Source: Brevibacterium gallinarum (GTDB taxonomy: Bacteria; Actinomycetota; Actinomycetes; Actinomycetales; Brevibacteriaceae). Taken from it: 43,254 nucleotides of DNA. The stretch lies in NCBI RefSeq assembly GCF_014836885.1, contig NZ_JACSPY010000011.1:17171-60424 (forward strand), given 5' to 3'. Below, in pieces: positions 34,005 through 42,064 of the stretch; the first letter of the stretch is position 1; every line of letters begins with the position of its first letter. The translations under genes and the position numbers were made by a program. The notes under the pieces are model-generated. The model ran no database searches and was not told the origin of the DNA. It saw only the letters and a list, made by a program, of their open reading frames with translations.

Positions 34005-35017
34005 CGGATCAGCTCCTGGATCAGCTCGGCGCGGTGCGGCATCATCTGCAGGACAGCGGTGCGCCGGTCCCTGGAGGACTCCAGCAGGACCGTCTTGAGC
34101 ACCTCCCACGGCAGTGAGTCTGAGATGGCCTGGGCCTCTGTGCTGAACTGCCGACGCAGTTGCCACGGCGCGGTGTCGAAGCGCTTGGCCTGATGTTCGA
34201 GGATGGCCAGCCAGTTTCGGATGGCCTTCAACAGGAAGAGGTCCCGGTCAGCATCACGGCGGACGACGTCGAAGATCTTCCCGAATGCGGGGATGAAGTA
34301 CAGCTGACGCTCATCGAGCACCTGGCTGAGCGAATCTGAGAGTCCACGGCGATAGCACACGCCGGGGGAGTCGATGACGGCGCAGGTGCCGCCGTTGAGG
34401 TGGAGGTCCCAGATCCACGGCCGGTCCTCGGCTGTCATGAAGCCCGACGGAAACCGCAGCAGCCCGGTGTCGGCGAGCCGGCGGTGGAACATGCCGGCCC
34501 AGGCGAAGGGATAGTCGACGAGCGTGGTCTGATCGACCGGCAGGATCCCGGCCCTGGCCGGAATCGGGACGTTGCGAACTGCCATGGGCGCGCGACGCAG
34601 CTCGCGCCGCTTGCCGGTGACCCTGATGTGGTCGCAGCGGACGAAGTCAGTGCCGAGGCTCCGGATGGCTTCCAGAAGCACGGCCAAATGGCCAGGGGCT
34701 AACCAGTCGTCGCCGTCGAGGAAGGCGATGTGCTCTCCACGAGCGGCGTCGAGGCCCAAGTTGCGGCCGTCAGCCAAGCCGACTGCTGTCCCATTCGAGA
34801 TGATCTCGACATGATCGAAGCGCGTTGCCCACTCATCGAGGAGTTCGGCGGTGTCGTCGGTCGATCCGTCGTTGACGAAGATGAACTGCGTCCGTCCCAG
34901 GTCGAGGTCCTGATCCAGCAGCGAGGTCAGTGCAGTGGGCAGGTATGGAGCGCAGTTCTTCGACGGAACGATGACTGACAGGTCGAATGCAGCCGAACCG
35001 GCTCCGGGGTCCGTCAC
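34001..35017 (-). CDS. Glycosyltransferase family 2, second copy
   Basis: A 338-residue GT2. The start is GTG 35017, overlapping the stop of the gene before it (GTGA); the open frame reaches 35470 but that stretch is antisense-like Arg/Pro-rich sequence within the previous gene. Marks are LSVIVPSKNCAPYLP, VNDGSTDDT and FLDGDDWLAPG (metal-binding DGDD), then KRRELRRAP and ITAEDRPWIWD-like MTAEDRPWIWD, where the E-D pair is the likely base. It is clearly homologous to the GT2 at 36381, with which it shares the KRRELR-x-AP stretch and the same gene order. It probably adds a sugar that alternates with, or primes, the nonulosonic acid chain; this is inference. Confidence 0.85.
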   Translation of the reverse strand: MTDPGAGSAAFDLSVIVPSKNCAPYLPTALTSLLDQDLDLGRTQFIFVNDGSTDDTAELLDEWATRFDHVEIISNGTAVGLADGRNLGLDAARGEHIAFLDGDDWLAPGHLAVLLEAIRSLGTDFVRCDHIRVTGKRRELRRAPMAVRNVPIPARAGILPVDQTTLVDYPFAWAGMFHRRLADTGLLRFPSGFMTAEDRPWIWDLHLNGGTCAVIDSPGVCYRRGLSDSLSQVLDERQLYFIPAFGKIFDVVRRDADRDLFLLKAIRNWLAILEHQAKRFDTAPWQLRRQFSTEAQAISDSLPWEVLKTVLLESSRDRRTAVLQMMPHRAELIQELIR

Positions 35018-36384
35018 TTCTTCGACCTCTCGGAGGCACTGCTGCGAGCGGCTTTCAGCTGTGTCAGAGCCGAGGCACCGAACCGCCGGCCTTCTGAGAC
35101 GATGACCGATCCTGCTCGGACAGCCCGCACCCCGAGCTGACGGGCCCGGCTTGCCGGTCGTCGGGGAGGCAGGCGCCCGGGCAGGTCGAGCTTCGTGAGA
35201 CGGCGGCGCTTGAAGTAGCGGGAGTACTCCGCGTAATGGGCGGAGAGGAACGCGACAGCGTGCTGCCGCAGACGGCTCATCTGCTTGGCCTGCATGCAGT
35301 ATCCGACGGCGTCGATGACGGCGCTGAGGGGAACCGTGTGAGATGCCCCGGGAGCGAAGAGGTAGTCGCAGATGGTCACCGGTATGCGGTTGGAGTTCTC
35401 GTACGGGCGGAACTCCTCGAGGGCTTCGAGGGTCCCGAACGCTGTAGCGGGAATGCCGAAGAGCCGCCATGCCGTCACCATGCCGGTGGAGAAGCAGCTG
35501 TACACCGAGCGGGGTTTGAGTGCCAGTGCACTGATCTCGACAGGCAGGTGCGCTGGAACGACATCGAACGAGATGCCGCGCTGCGCTGCCCGGTGTTCGA
35601 GCGCACTCTGCACCGACTGTGACGCAGATGGGTGCGGCTTGAGGTAGATGTGTTCGTGACCGGTCGCGATCGCATGATCGATCATCTGCTCATAGACCGC
35701 CGTCTCCTGCTCCAGCGTGAAGAGGGCCACATCGGCGAGGTACTGGCCGATGATCATGCAGGTGTTGTCGCTTACCGACAGACCGGATGTGTCGACGTGG
35801 GCAGCGACGCGTTCGATCTCTGCGCGCAGCTCATCAGCGGTGATCGCTGTGCGTTCGATTCCCTGCTCTTCGGACAGCAGCAGCGGTTCGACATCGGGGA
35901 CAAGATCCATGTAGACGAGCCCGCCCAGCCGCTGCCAGACCTGAGGCGGCAGGGTGCTGCGCGTCGGGCCGTAGGTCATGAGTCCATCGGCATGAGCGAA
36001 CACCTCGGCGTCGGGGAACAGGCTGCACAGGGCCTGCGCAGGGTTGCCCTGAAGCGATTCGACGAAGAGCTGCACGTGGCAGTCCGCGAGGTCCCATGCA
36101 TGGAGCAAGGACTTCCGCCACATGGGCTGCTCATTGATCCGCGGCGTCCACTGTGCCGGATGGTGTGGCCAGATCCAGGCGTTGTAGTCGACGATGCGGT
36201 CGAAGACATCGAGCAGCGGCTCGGAGATCTCCTCCTCTGCGAACGAGGTGCCGACTTCGCAGACTGCGCGCGTATCGCTGACGAAGAGCACACGTTCTTC
36301 GGCGCTGTCGATCCGGTTGTTGCGGATCGCTGCACTGATGTTGAGCAGCTGCAGCCAGGAGGAGACGACGAAGACCTGTTTCAT
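35014..36384 (-). CDS. Polysialyltransferase-like protein, first copy
   Basis: A 456-residue transferase from ATG 36384 (ATGA overlap; AGAGGGAA upstream). It starts MKQVFVVSSWLQLLN and has DYNAWIWPHHPAQW, VESLQGNPAQAL, HADGLMTYGPTRSTLP, YLKPHPSAS, SCFSTGMVTAWRLFG and RPYENSNRIPVTI. The D-G and K-P-H-P stretches match the polysialyltransferase family, in which these residues bind the CMP-sugar donor. The tail carries LDLPGRLPPRRP followed by a basic stretch, as in the copy at 32472. With CMP-sugar enzymes just upstream in the same operon, it most likely transfers Kdn or another nonulosonic acid. Whether it makes a homopolymer or an alternating chain cannot be told. Confidence 0.8.
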   Translation of the reverse strand: MKQVFVVSSWLQLLNISAAIRNNRIDSAEERVLFVSDTRAVCEVGTSFAEEEISEPLLDVFDRIVDYNAWIWPHHPAQWTPRINEQPMWRKSLLHAWDLADCHVQLFVESLQGNPAQALCSLFPDAEVFAHADGLMTYGPTRSTLPPQVWQRLGGLVYMDLVPDVEPLLLSEEQGIERTAITADELRAEIERVAAHVDTSGLSVSDNTCMIIGQYLADVALFTLEQETAVYEQMIDHAIATGHEHIYLKPHPSASQSVQSALEHRAAQRGISFDVVPAHLPVEISALALKPRSVYSCFSTGMVTAWRLFGIPATAFGTLEALEEFRPYENSNRIPVTICDYLFAPGASHTVPLSAVIDAVGYCMQAKQMSRLRQHAVAFLSAHYAEYSRYFKRRRLTKLDLPGRLPPRRPASRARQLGVRAVRAGSVIVSEGRRFGASALTQLKAARSSASERSKK

Positions 36385-37370
36385 GCTGATTCCCTCTTTC
36401 GATCCAGCTGTCGCAGGACAGGCTTGAGGCGTTGCATCCGGTCCCGGCGGAATGAGCCGATGACTTCATTGAGCTCAGCCTGAGACGCAGACGATGCCGC
36501 TTCGGCAACACCGTGGATGAGCCGATGGTAGATCTGCCGGGTCATCTCATCTCTTCGACGAAGGTGCGCATCGGCCAAAGCGAAGAGATTGTGCAGCGCC
36601 TTGACGGAGAAGGCCTCCTGCCCTGGACGCTTGCGAGTCTCAGCGATCGACAGCGCGCAGCTGCGAATGAACTCCAGCTGCGTCTCGTTGTACACAGCCG
36701 TGATCGAGGTGGGAACCTCCCGCCGGTAGTAGGCACCAGGGGCGTCGACGACGGCGAAGCTGTCGGTGTAGAGGAACAGCCGCCAGTTCCACTCCCGGTC
36801 CTCGGCGCTGCGCAGCGATTCGTTGAACAGCAGCGTTCCGTCGTCCAAGAGTTCGCGGGCGAAGATGCCGGAGAAGGCATTGGGGAAATCGACCATTGTC
36901 AATCCCCAGCCGTGGACGATGTGGTCCTTGGTCCGGAGCGGAACACCGCGCCGGAAGACCGGAGCCTGGCGCAGTTCCCGGCGCTTGCCGATGGCGTGGA
37001 TGACATCGGAGCGCACGGACTGAACCCCGAGACGCTCGATGGCGTCGAGCATGACGCGCAGATGTCCGTTGGCGAACCAGTCATCCGAATCGATGAAGGC
37101 GATATAGCGTCCCGTCGACGCGAGCATTCCTGCATTGCGTGCGGCAGGCAGGCCGGTCGGAGCATCATTGGTGACGATGCGGAACTGCTCGAAAGTCTGC
37201 GCGTAGCGTTCGGCGATTTCGCCGGTGGCGTCCGTCGAGCCGTCGTTGACGACGACGACTTCGTATTCATCGGGCCGCAGACCCTGATGCTTCAACGAGG
37301 TCAGGGTTTCGGCGATATACGGTTCCACGTCTTTGGCGGGGATGATGACGCTGAGTGAAGGCTGGTCCAT
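36381..37370 (-). CDS. Glycosyltransferase family 2, first copy
   Basis: A 329-residue GT2 beginning MDQPSLSVIIPAKDVEPYI. The ATG at 37370 is chosen because the fold begins there; the open frame reaches 37463 but that part is weak and holds a hairpin. Marks are VVNDGSTDATGE, FIDSDDWFANG (metal site), KRRELRQAP and SAEDREWNWRLF. It shares the layout of the GT2 at 34001, so the two are duplicates. A Shine-Dalgarno site is weak (AAAGCAGCC). Gene order is neuA, neuB, a hairpin, then this gene, then the first polysialyltransferase-like gene (ATGA overlap). It likely adds the non-acidic sugar of the repeat. Confidence 0.85.
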   Translation of the reverse strand: MDQPSLSVIIPAKDVEPYIAETLTSLKHQGLRPDEYEVVVVNDGSTDATGEIAERYAQTFEQFRIVTNDAPTGLPAARNAGMLASTGRYIAFIDSDDWFANGHLRVMLDAIERLGVQSVRSDVIHAIGKRRELRQAPVFRRGVPLRTKDHIVHGWGLTMVDFPNAFSGIFARELLDDGTLLFNESLRSAEDREWNWRLFLYTDSFAVVDAPGAYYRREVPTSITAVYNETQLEFIRSCALSIAETRKRPGQEAFSVKALHNLFALADAHLRRRDEMTRQIYHRLIHGVAEAASSASQAELNEVIGSFRRDRMQRLKPVLRQLDRKRESA

Positions 37371-37421
37371 TGGCTGCTTTCGTCGGAGTCCGTCGGAGGC
37401 GTCGGCTGCGGTTTCAACCGG

Positions 37422-37486
37422 CTGTGGGGAGGCCCTCTGACTGAGCCTCCCCACAGAAGTCACGCGCGCGGATGAGAGTCCGCGCG
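37422..37486 (-). terminator. Two hairpins after neuB
   Basis: CGCGCGGA/TCCGCGCG (37465-37472 and 37479-37486) is an 8-bp stem right after the neuB stop, and CTGTGGGGAGGC/GCCTCCCCACAG (37422-37433 and 37445-37456) is a 12-bp stem next to it. They could end or weaken transcription between the precursor genes and the transferase genes. Confidence 0.6.
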
Positions 37487-37494
37487 AACGGGAA

Positions 37495-38412
37495 TCACTT
37501 GCGCAGCGAGGAGATCTTCGACTCTTCGCCGGGCATGATCCGCTTGACGCCGTCGCCCATCGCCTCTTCCAGGATACGGATGTCGCGCACGAGGGTGGTG
37601 AACCCGTGCGGTTCGAGCGAGGCGGCCTGGTCCGAACCCCACATCGCGCGGTCCATGGTGATGTGGCGCTCGACGGTCACCGCACCGAGAGCCACGGCGG
37701 CCAGCGAGATCTGCAGACCGGTCTCATGACCGGAGTAGCCGACCGGCACGCCGTAGCGTTCGGCCATCGCCGGGATCGCCAGCAGGTTGGTCTCCTCCGG
37801 CGGCAGCGGGTAGGTGGAGGTGGCGTGCATGAGGACGAGCTTGTCGCGGTCGAAGCACTCGACGGCTGCATCGAGGATCTTCCAGTCGGACATGCCCGAT
37901 GAGCACAGCACCGGCTTGCCGGTCGCGGCGATCGCCTTGAGCAGGTCGAAGTCGGTCAGCGAGGCCGAGGCGACTTTGTAGGTCACCGAGTCGAATTCGT
38001 TCTCGAGGAAGTCGACCGAGTCGGTGTCCCACGGTGAGGCGAACCACTGCAGGCCCTTCTCCTTGGCGTAGCGGTCGATCTCGGTGTACTCGTCCTTCTC
38101 GAACTCGACCTTGTACTTGTAGTCGATGTAGGTCATCGTGCCCCACGGGGTCTCACGCATCTTCGACTTCTGTGCCTCCGGCACGGCGACATCGGGGTTG
38201 CGCTTCTGAAACTTCACGGCCTGGGCGCCTGCCTCGGCTGCGACATCCATGAGCTGCTTGGCGATCTCGACATCGCCGTTGTGGTTGATGCCGATCTCCC
38301 CGATGACGTACACCGGCTGGCCGGGCCCGACGAGGTGCTCGCCGATCGCCACCGGCGCGGCGGTCTGGCGGAAGGGGCAGGGCTGTGCTGCGTTATCAGC
38401 GTTCTGAGTCAT
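37495..38412 (-). CDS. neuB: Nonulosonic acid synthase (NeuB family) lacking the SAF domain
   Basis: A 305-residue TIM-barrel synthase that condenses PEP with a six-carbon sugar to make a nonulosonic acid. Family marks are VIGEIGINHNGDVEIAKQL near residue 35, AVKFQKRNPD, FASPWDTDSVDFL, KVASASLTDFDLL, LCSSGMS, TSTYPLPPEETNL and VERHITMDRAMWGSDQAASLEP. A usual NeuB has about 345 residues and ends in an SAF (antifreeze-like) domain; this one stops at ISSLRK, just where that domain would begin. In the meningococcal enzyme an SAF Arg is reported to touch the N-acetyl group of ManNAc, so its absence would suit a substrate without that group, such as mannose 6-phosphate; this is inference. GGAG precedes ATG 38412. 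Confidence 0.88.
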   Translation of the reverse strand: MTQNADNAAQPCPFRQTAAPVAIGEHLVGPGQPVYVIGEIGINHNGDVEIAKQLMDVAAEAGAQAVKFQKRNPDVAVPEAQKSKMRETPWGTMTYIDYKYKVEFEKDEYTEIDRYAKEKGLQWFASPWDTDSVDFLENEFDSVTYKVASASLTDFDLLKAIAATGKPVLCSSGMSDWKILDAAVECFDRDKLVLMHATSTYPLPPEETNLLAIPAMAERYGVPVGYSGHETGLQISLAAVALGAVTVERHITMDRAMWGSDQAASLEPHGFTTLVRDIRILEEAMGDGVKRIMPGEESKISSLRK

Positions 38413-38469
38413 GCTGGGAACTCCAATCGTTTCGGTGCGAGGTGTTGCACGGGGTGGCGTGAGTGGATG

Positions 38470-39639
38470 TCACGCAGCTGATCTGGTCTTTTCGGGATCG
38501 ATGAGGTCGCAGACCTCGCGCACGGCGCCCTGCCCACCGCAGCGGGTGAGGATCGAGCGGGCGGCCGCGAGCACCTGCGGGTGGGCATCGGCGACGGCGA
38601 TCGGCCAGCCGACGACGCTGAAGGCCTCCAAATCGTTGATGTCGTTGCCGACATAGGCGACGCGGGCTGGGTCGAGGCCGTTGGCGGTGATCCATTCGCT
38701 GAGCACTTCGGCCTTGTTGTCGATGCCCTGGGCGATGTCGACGCGCAGTTTCTCAGCCCGGCGTGAGACGACCGGATTCTGCTCCTTCGACAGGATGAGG
38801 AAGGGGAAGCCGGCCTTGACGAGCCGGCCGATGCCCAGCCCGTCGCCGCGATGGACCCGGACGGTCTCCTCGCCGTTCTCATTGACGTAGCAGGCGTCGT
38901 CGGTGTGGACACCGTCGAAGTCGGTGACCAGGGCGTCGACGTCGAGGACGTTGATCGCCTCATGCTGGGAGGCGACAGCGCGGGCCAGCGACAGATCGGA
39001 CATCGTATCGATCTCGCGGGCGTGCTCGGCGGGCACTTCCTCGATCTCGATACGGCCGAAGAAGCGGTGCTTGTACTTCTGCAGCCCGGAGGTGCGCATG
39101 ATGTAGAAGGCGCCGGTCTCGTTGTAGTGGGCGGCACGGTCCTGGCGGCGCGGGCGGAAAGCCGCATCGTGGCCGACAGCCACGGCGTTGTCTTTGTCAT
39201 CCAGCGTCCACAGAAAGCTGAAGTCCTCAACAGCGGAGAAGACGACGTCGGCCTGGTCGCGGGCGACGCGCTCGATGGCGTGGTCGAGGTTCTCCGGGTG
39301 AATGAACGGCGAGGTGCACTGCAGAAAGGCTGTGATGTCGAAGCTCTCATCGAGCTGCCCGAGCGTGTAGAGCAGCGCCGACTCGCTTGTCGCCTGGTCA
39401 CCGGAGATGTCTGCAGGACGGTGGACCACCTCGGCGCCGGCGCGCCGGGCCTCCTCAGCAATGCCGTCATGGTCGGTGGAGACGATGACGGTGTCGATGC
39501 GGCTGGCCGCCTTGGCGCTCTCGACGGCGCGTGCGAGAAGGGTCTTGCCGGCCACCTTCTGCAGGTTCTTCAGCGGGATGCCCTTCGAGCCGCCGCGAGC
39601 GGGGATGATGGCGACAGTGCGCTTGGTCTGGTTGTTCAT
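38470..39639 (-). CDS. neuA: CMP-nonulosonic acid synthetase fused to a HAD phosphatase
   Basis: A 389-residue fusion. Residues 1-225 or so are a CMP-acylneuraminate/KDO-type cytidylyltransferase: IIPARGGSKGIPLKN at 11-25, VVSTDHDGIAEEARR, LLYTLGQLDES and LQCTSPFIHPENL. Residues about 230-385 are a KdsC-like HAD domain with a full active site: TDFDGVHTDD (both Asp), ILSKEQ, and GNDINDLEAF. It therefore could both dephosphorylate a nonulosonic acid 9-phosphate and join the product to CMP. The order phosphatase plus cytidylyltransferase plus synthase matches the Kdn 9-phosphate route. The start is ATG 39639; a TTG at 39651 is also possible. It leads the operon. Confidence 0.88.
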   Translation of the reverse strand: MNNQTKRTVAIIPARGGSKGIPLKNLQKVAGKTLLARAVESAKAASRIDTVIVSTDHDGIAEEARRAGAEVVHRPADISGDQATSESALLYTLGQLDESFDITAFLQCTSPFIHPENLDHAIERVARDQADVVFSAVEDFSFLWTLDDKDNAVAVGHDAAFRPRRQDRAAHYNETGAFYIMRTSGLQKYKHRFFGRIEIEEVPAEHAREIDTMSDLSLARAVASQHEAINVLDVDALVTDFDGVHTDDACYVNENGEETVRVHRGDGLGIGRLVKAGFPFLILSKEQNPVVSRRAEKLRVDIAQGIDNKAEVLSEWITANGLDPARVAYVGNDINDLEAFSVVGWPIAVADAHPQVLAAARSILTRCGGQGAVREVCDLIDPEKTRSAA

Positions 39640-39793
39640 GGTCACAGGCAACCACCATGACCATCGCGGATGACCGAGCGGCGACCCGCATGTGACGTGC
39701 AGGTGAACGAGGCATCAACTTACGGCAAGCGTGCTCTGGTTGGGGAGGGCGTGCCAGAGGATTCAGCGCGCCAGCCGATTCAGGCCGCGGGGA

Positions 39794-41431
39794 TCAGATC
39801 CAGCTGGGGTTCCACATCCGCAGGCGCCACGAGTCGTAAGGGATGACCTCACCGGTGTAGACCGGCCAGAAGAACGCGAACACGAGGATCGCCGCCGCCC
39901 CGATCGCAGCGACAGCCAGACGGCGGGCGAGCAGAGACTGCCCGCGCTCGGCGGCGTCCTTCGCGTTGCCCCAGAGCAGGCCGAGGCAGTAGGCGATCGC
40001 CAGGCACACAAACGGAACCATGACGATGGTGTAGAAGGTGAAGATCGTGCGGTCCTGGTAGCGGAACCACGGCAGCCAGGTGGCGGCGAAGCCGGCGAGG
40101 ATGATGCCGGCCCGCGAGTCGCGGCGGACGATCCAGGCGAGAATGAGGACGATGAGCGCCACCGGGGCCAGGCCCCAGATGACCGGGTTGCCGACCGAGG
40201 TGATCGCAGACGAGCACTTCTCGACCATGCAGCCGTGCTCGCCGGCGGCGTAGGACTCGTAGTAGAACGAGGTCGGGCGCCACTGCACGATCCAGCCCCA
40301 CGGGTTGGACATATAGGTGTGCTCACTGGAGAGCCCGACATGGAACCGGTATGCCGAGGCGTGGTAGTGGGCGAGCCCGGGAATCCAGTCGGGCAGAACA
40401 TCCCACCAGCCGGGATTCTCCGCCGCCCACTGCCGGTCCCAGCCGCCGGAGGTGAAGATCCAGCCCGACCAGGTCGCGACATAGGTGACGAAGGCGACCG
40501 GGACCATGAGCAGGAACGCGGGAACCGAGTCGCGGATGAGCATCCCGGTGACCGGGCGGCGCACACCGGCGCGGTAGCGGGAGGTGATGTCCCAGGCGAC
40601 GACGGCGATGCCGAAGACGGCCAGGGCATACAGGCCCGACCACTTCACGCCCATCGCGCAGCCCAGCGTGATGCCGGCGGCCAGCCGCCAACCCCGGAAT
40701 CCCAGCGCCGGGCCGTAGGTCCACGGGTCGGGTGCCGAGGCCGCTGCGCGTCTGTCCTGCCGCGTGAGGGCGAGGCGGTCGCGCAGCCGGCGGTTGGTCT
40801 GCTCCCGGTCGAGGACGAGGAAGCCGAAGGCCAGCAGCACGAAGAACATGAGGAACAGGTCGAGCAGGCCGGTGCGCGAATGCACGAAGTGCTCACCGTC
40901 GACGGTCATGAGCAGCCCGGCCAGCCCGCCGATCCACACCGAGCGGAAGAGGCGGATGGCGAAGTAGGTGAGCACGGCGACGGAGAGCGCGCCGACGAGC
41001 GCGGCGGAGAACCGCCAGCCGAAGGAGGAGTCCGCCCCGAACATGTCGATGCCGAGGCTGAGGATCCACTTGCCCAAGGGCGGATGGACGACATAGGACG
41101 GCTCGTCGAGCACGATGCTCGTATTGCCGGCCTCGAACTGCGGGTTCGGCTCATCGGGCCAGGCCTTCTCATAGCCGGCCTTGCTGAGCGTATAGGCGTC
41201 CTTGACGTAATAGGTCTCATCGAAGATCAGCCGGCCAGGAAAGCCGAGGCGGTAGAAGCGCATGAGCGCTGCGATGACGCCGAGCAGCAGCGGCACACCC
41301 CACATCCAGACGCGCGGGTCGAGAGCGGCCAGCCGGCTTGGCAGCCGCACGGCGGCACCTGACTGCCCGGCTGCGGGGTCGGCAGCGGTGCTGCCCGCAG
41401 CAGCAGCGGAGGTGGTCGTCGGGTGGCTCAC
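39794..41431 (-). CDS. pmt: Protein O-mannosyltransferase (Pmt, GT39)
   Basis: A 545-residue membrane enzyme of the actinobacterial Pmt family, which moves mannose from polyprenyl-phosphate-mannose to Ser/Thr of exported proteins on the outer face. The first outer loop has LIFDETYYVKDAYTL, with the catalytic Asp-Glu pair, then VVHPPLGKW. Further marks are TVDGEHFVHSRTGLLDLFL, GVKWSGLY and the C-terminal NPSW. Roughly a dozen helices follow the Ala/Pro-rich lead of 30 residues. It starts at GTG 41431, and a TACACT box 7 nt upstream points to a leaderless mRNA. It lies upstream of the NeuA gene on the same strand but 154 nt away. It is not clearly part of the polymer operon. Confidence 0.93.
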   Translation of the reverse strand: MSHPTTTSAAAAGSTAADPAAGQSGAAVRLPSRLAALDPRVWMWGVPLLLGVIAALMRFYRLGFPGRLIFDETYYVKDAYTLSKAGYEKAWPDEPNPQFEAGNTSIVLDEPSYVVHPPLGKWILSLGIDMFGADSSFGWRFSAALVGALSVAVLTYFAIRLFRSVWIGGLAGLLMTVDGEHFVHSRTGLLDLFLMFFVLLAFGFLVLDREQTNRRLRDRLALTRQDRRAAASAPDPWTYGPALGFRGWRLAAGITLGCAMGVKWSGLYALAVFGIAVVAWDITSRYRAGVRRPVTGMLIRDSVPAFLLMVPVAFVTYVATWSGWIFTSGGWDRQWAAENPGWWDVLPDWIPGLAHYHASAYRFHVGLSSEHTYMSNPWGWIVQWRPTSFYYESYAAGEHGCMVEKCSSAITSVGNPVIWGLAPVALIVLILAWIVRRDSRAGIILAGFAATWLPWFRYQDRTIFTFYTIVMVPFVCLAIAYCLGLLWGNAKDAAERGQSLLARRLAVAAIGAAAILVFAFFWPVYTGEVIPYDSWRLRMWNPSWI

Positions 41432-41438
41432 AGCGCCC

Positions 41439-41444
41439 AGTGTA
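41439..41444 (-). promoter_or_regulatory. Leaderless -10 box (TACACT) for pmt
   Basis: On the minus strand TACACT ends 7 nt before the GTG at 41431, with no Shine-Dalgarno site. No -35 box is clear. Confidence 0.45.
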
Positions 41445-41612
41445 GGCGAGGCAGCCTGGCAGGCTCGGGCGGCAGGCCGACCTGTGCCCAGGCGGGCACC
41501 GCCTGTTCCCAGACGGTGACACGGGAAAGGGCAGCGCCGCTTGGGTGCGGTCTACGGTAGAGAGCAGGCGGCAGGGCGCCCGGCCATGCCAGAGACGGGA
41601 GGTGGAACCCCG

Positions 41613-41918
41613 ATGCTTCTCGATGTCCTCGACATCTTCGACGACCTCCCGGCCTTCGGCAGCTCACCGCGACATCGCGGCGAGCGCCGCAACCTCATGG
41701 CCAGATGGACGCTCGGCCTGGCGCTGGCCGGCATCATCACCGCGGGGCTGACGTCGTTCATCGCGCTCATCACCGCGATCATCGCCTTCATCCAGATCGC
41801 GGCGAGCGGTCAGCGCGGCCTCGGGACAGCGATCACCGGGTTCGTCCTCGGGCTCATCATCACCGGTGGGTGGTCCGCCTTCATCATCGCCGTCATCCTC
41901 AGCGCACTCGGCTCATAA
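41613..41918 (+). CDS. Small DUF4190-like membrane protein, copy 1
   Basis: A 101-residue protein from ATG 41613, set by GGGAGGTGG with 7 nt spacing; open frame further up (41541) has no such site. Residues 1-30 are acidic and soluble (DVLDIFDDLPAF). Two hydrophobic helices follow (LGLALAGIITAGLTSFIALITAIIAFI and GFVLGLIITGGWSAFIIAVIL). The order helix, short loop with SGQRG, helix is like that of DUF4190 proteins. It is more distant from the two copies that follow. Function unknown; a role in the cell envelope is only a guess. Confidence 0.65.
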   Translation: MLLDVLDIFDDLPAFGSSPRHRGERRNLMARWTLGLALAGIITAGLTSFIALITAIIAFIQIAASGQRGLGTAITGFVLGLIITGGWSAFIIAVILSALGS

Positions 41919-41925
41919 GCGGCGT

Positions 41926-41952
41926 GCGCCGATGCGGTGACAACGGCCGACC
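41926..41952 (+). repeat. Duplicated upstream element of the DUF4190-like genes
   Basis: Bases 41926-41952 match 42539-42565 at 23 of 27 positions, with the shared core CGGTGACAAC. The two copies end 113 and 121 nt before the starts of the second and third small membrane protein genes, so they were probably duplicated with those genes. A hairpin GCGGTGACA/TGTCACCGC (41934-41942 and 41958-41966) overlaps the first copy and may end the gene before it. Confidence 0.55.
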
Positions 41953-42064
41953 CCGGCTGTCACCGCGGCAGACTGCGAGGCAGTGCGACGCTGAGATCAG
42001 GCGCACGGACTCCGCGCCGGCCAGCCGCACCCCGCTCCCAGCGGCAGAAGGAGGCGAGACCGCG

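Noticed and set aside
34166..35470. Longer N-terminal extensions for the GT2 at 34001 and the transferase at 32472
   Set aside because: The extra parts lie inside the neighbouring genes and are Arg/Pro-rich; overlaps ATGA and GTGA give better starts.
32472..39639. Capsule exporter genes (KpsMT-like or Wzx/Wzy)
   Set aside because: Looked for in both polymer loci; no ABC-2 permease, ATPase or Wzx-like protein is present apart from MetNI.
39731..41362. 543-aa open frame opposite pmt
   Set aside because: Arg/Glu/Gly-rich antisense shadow of a clear Pmt gene.
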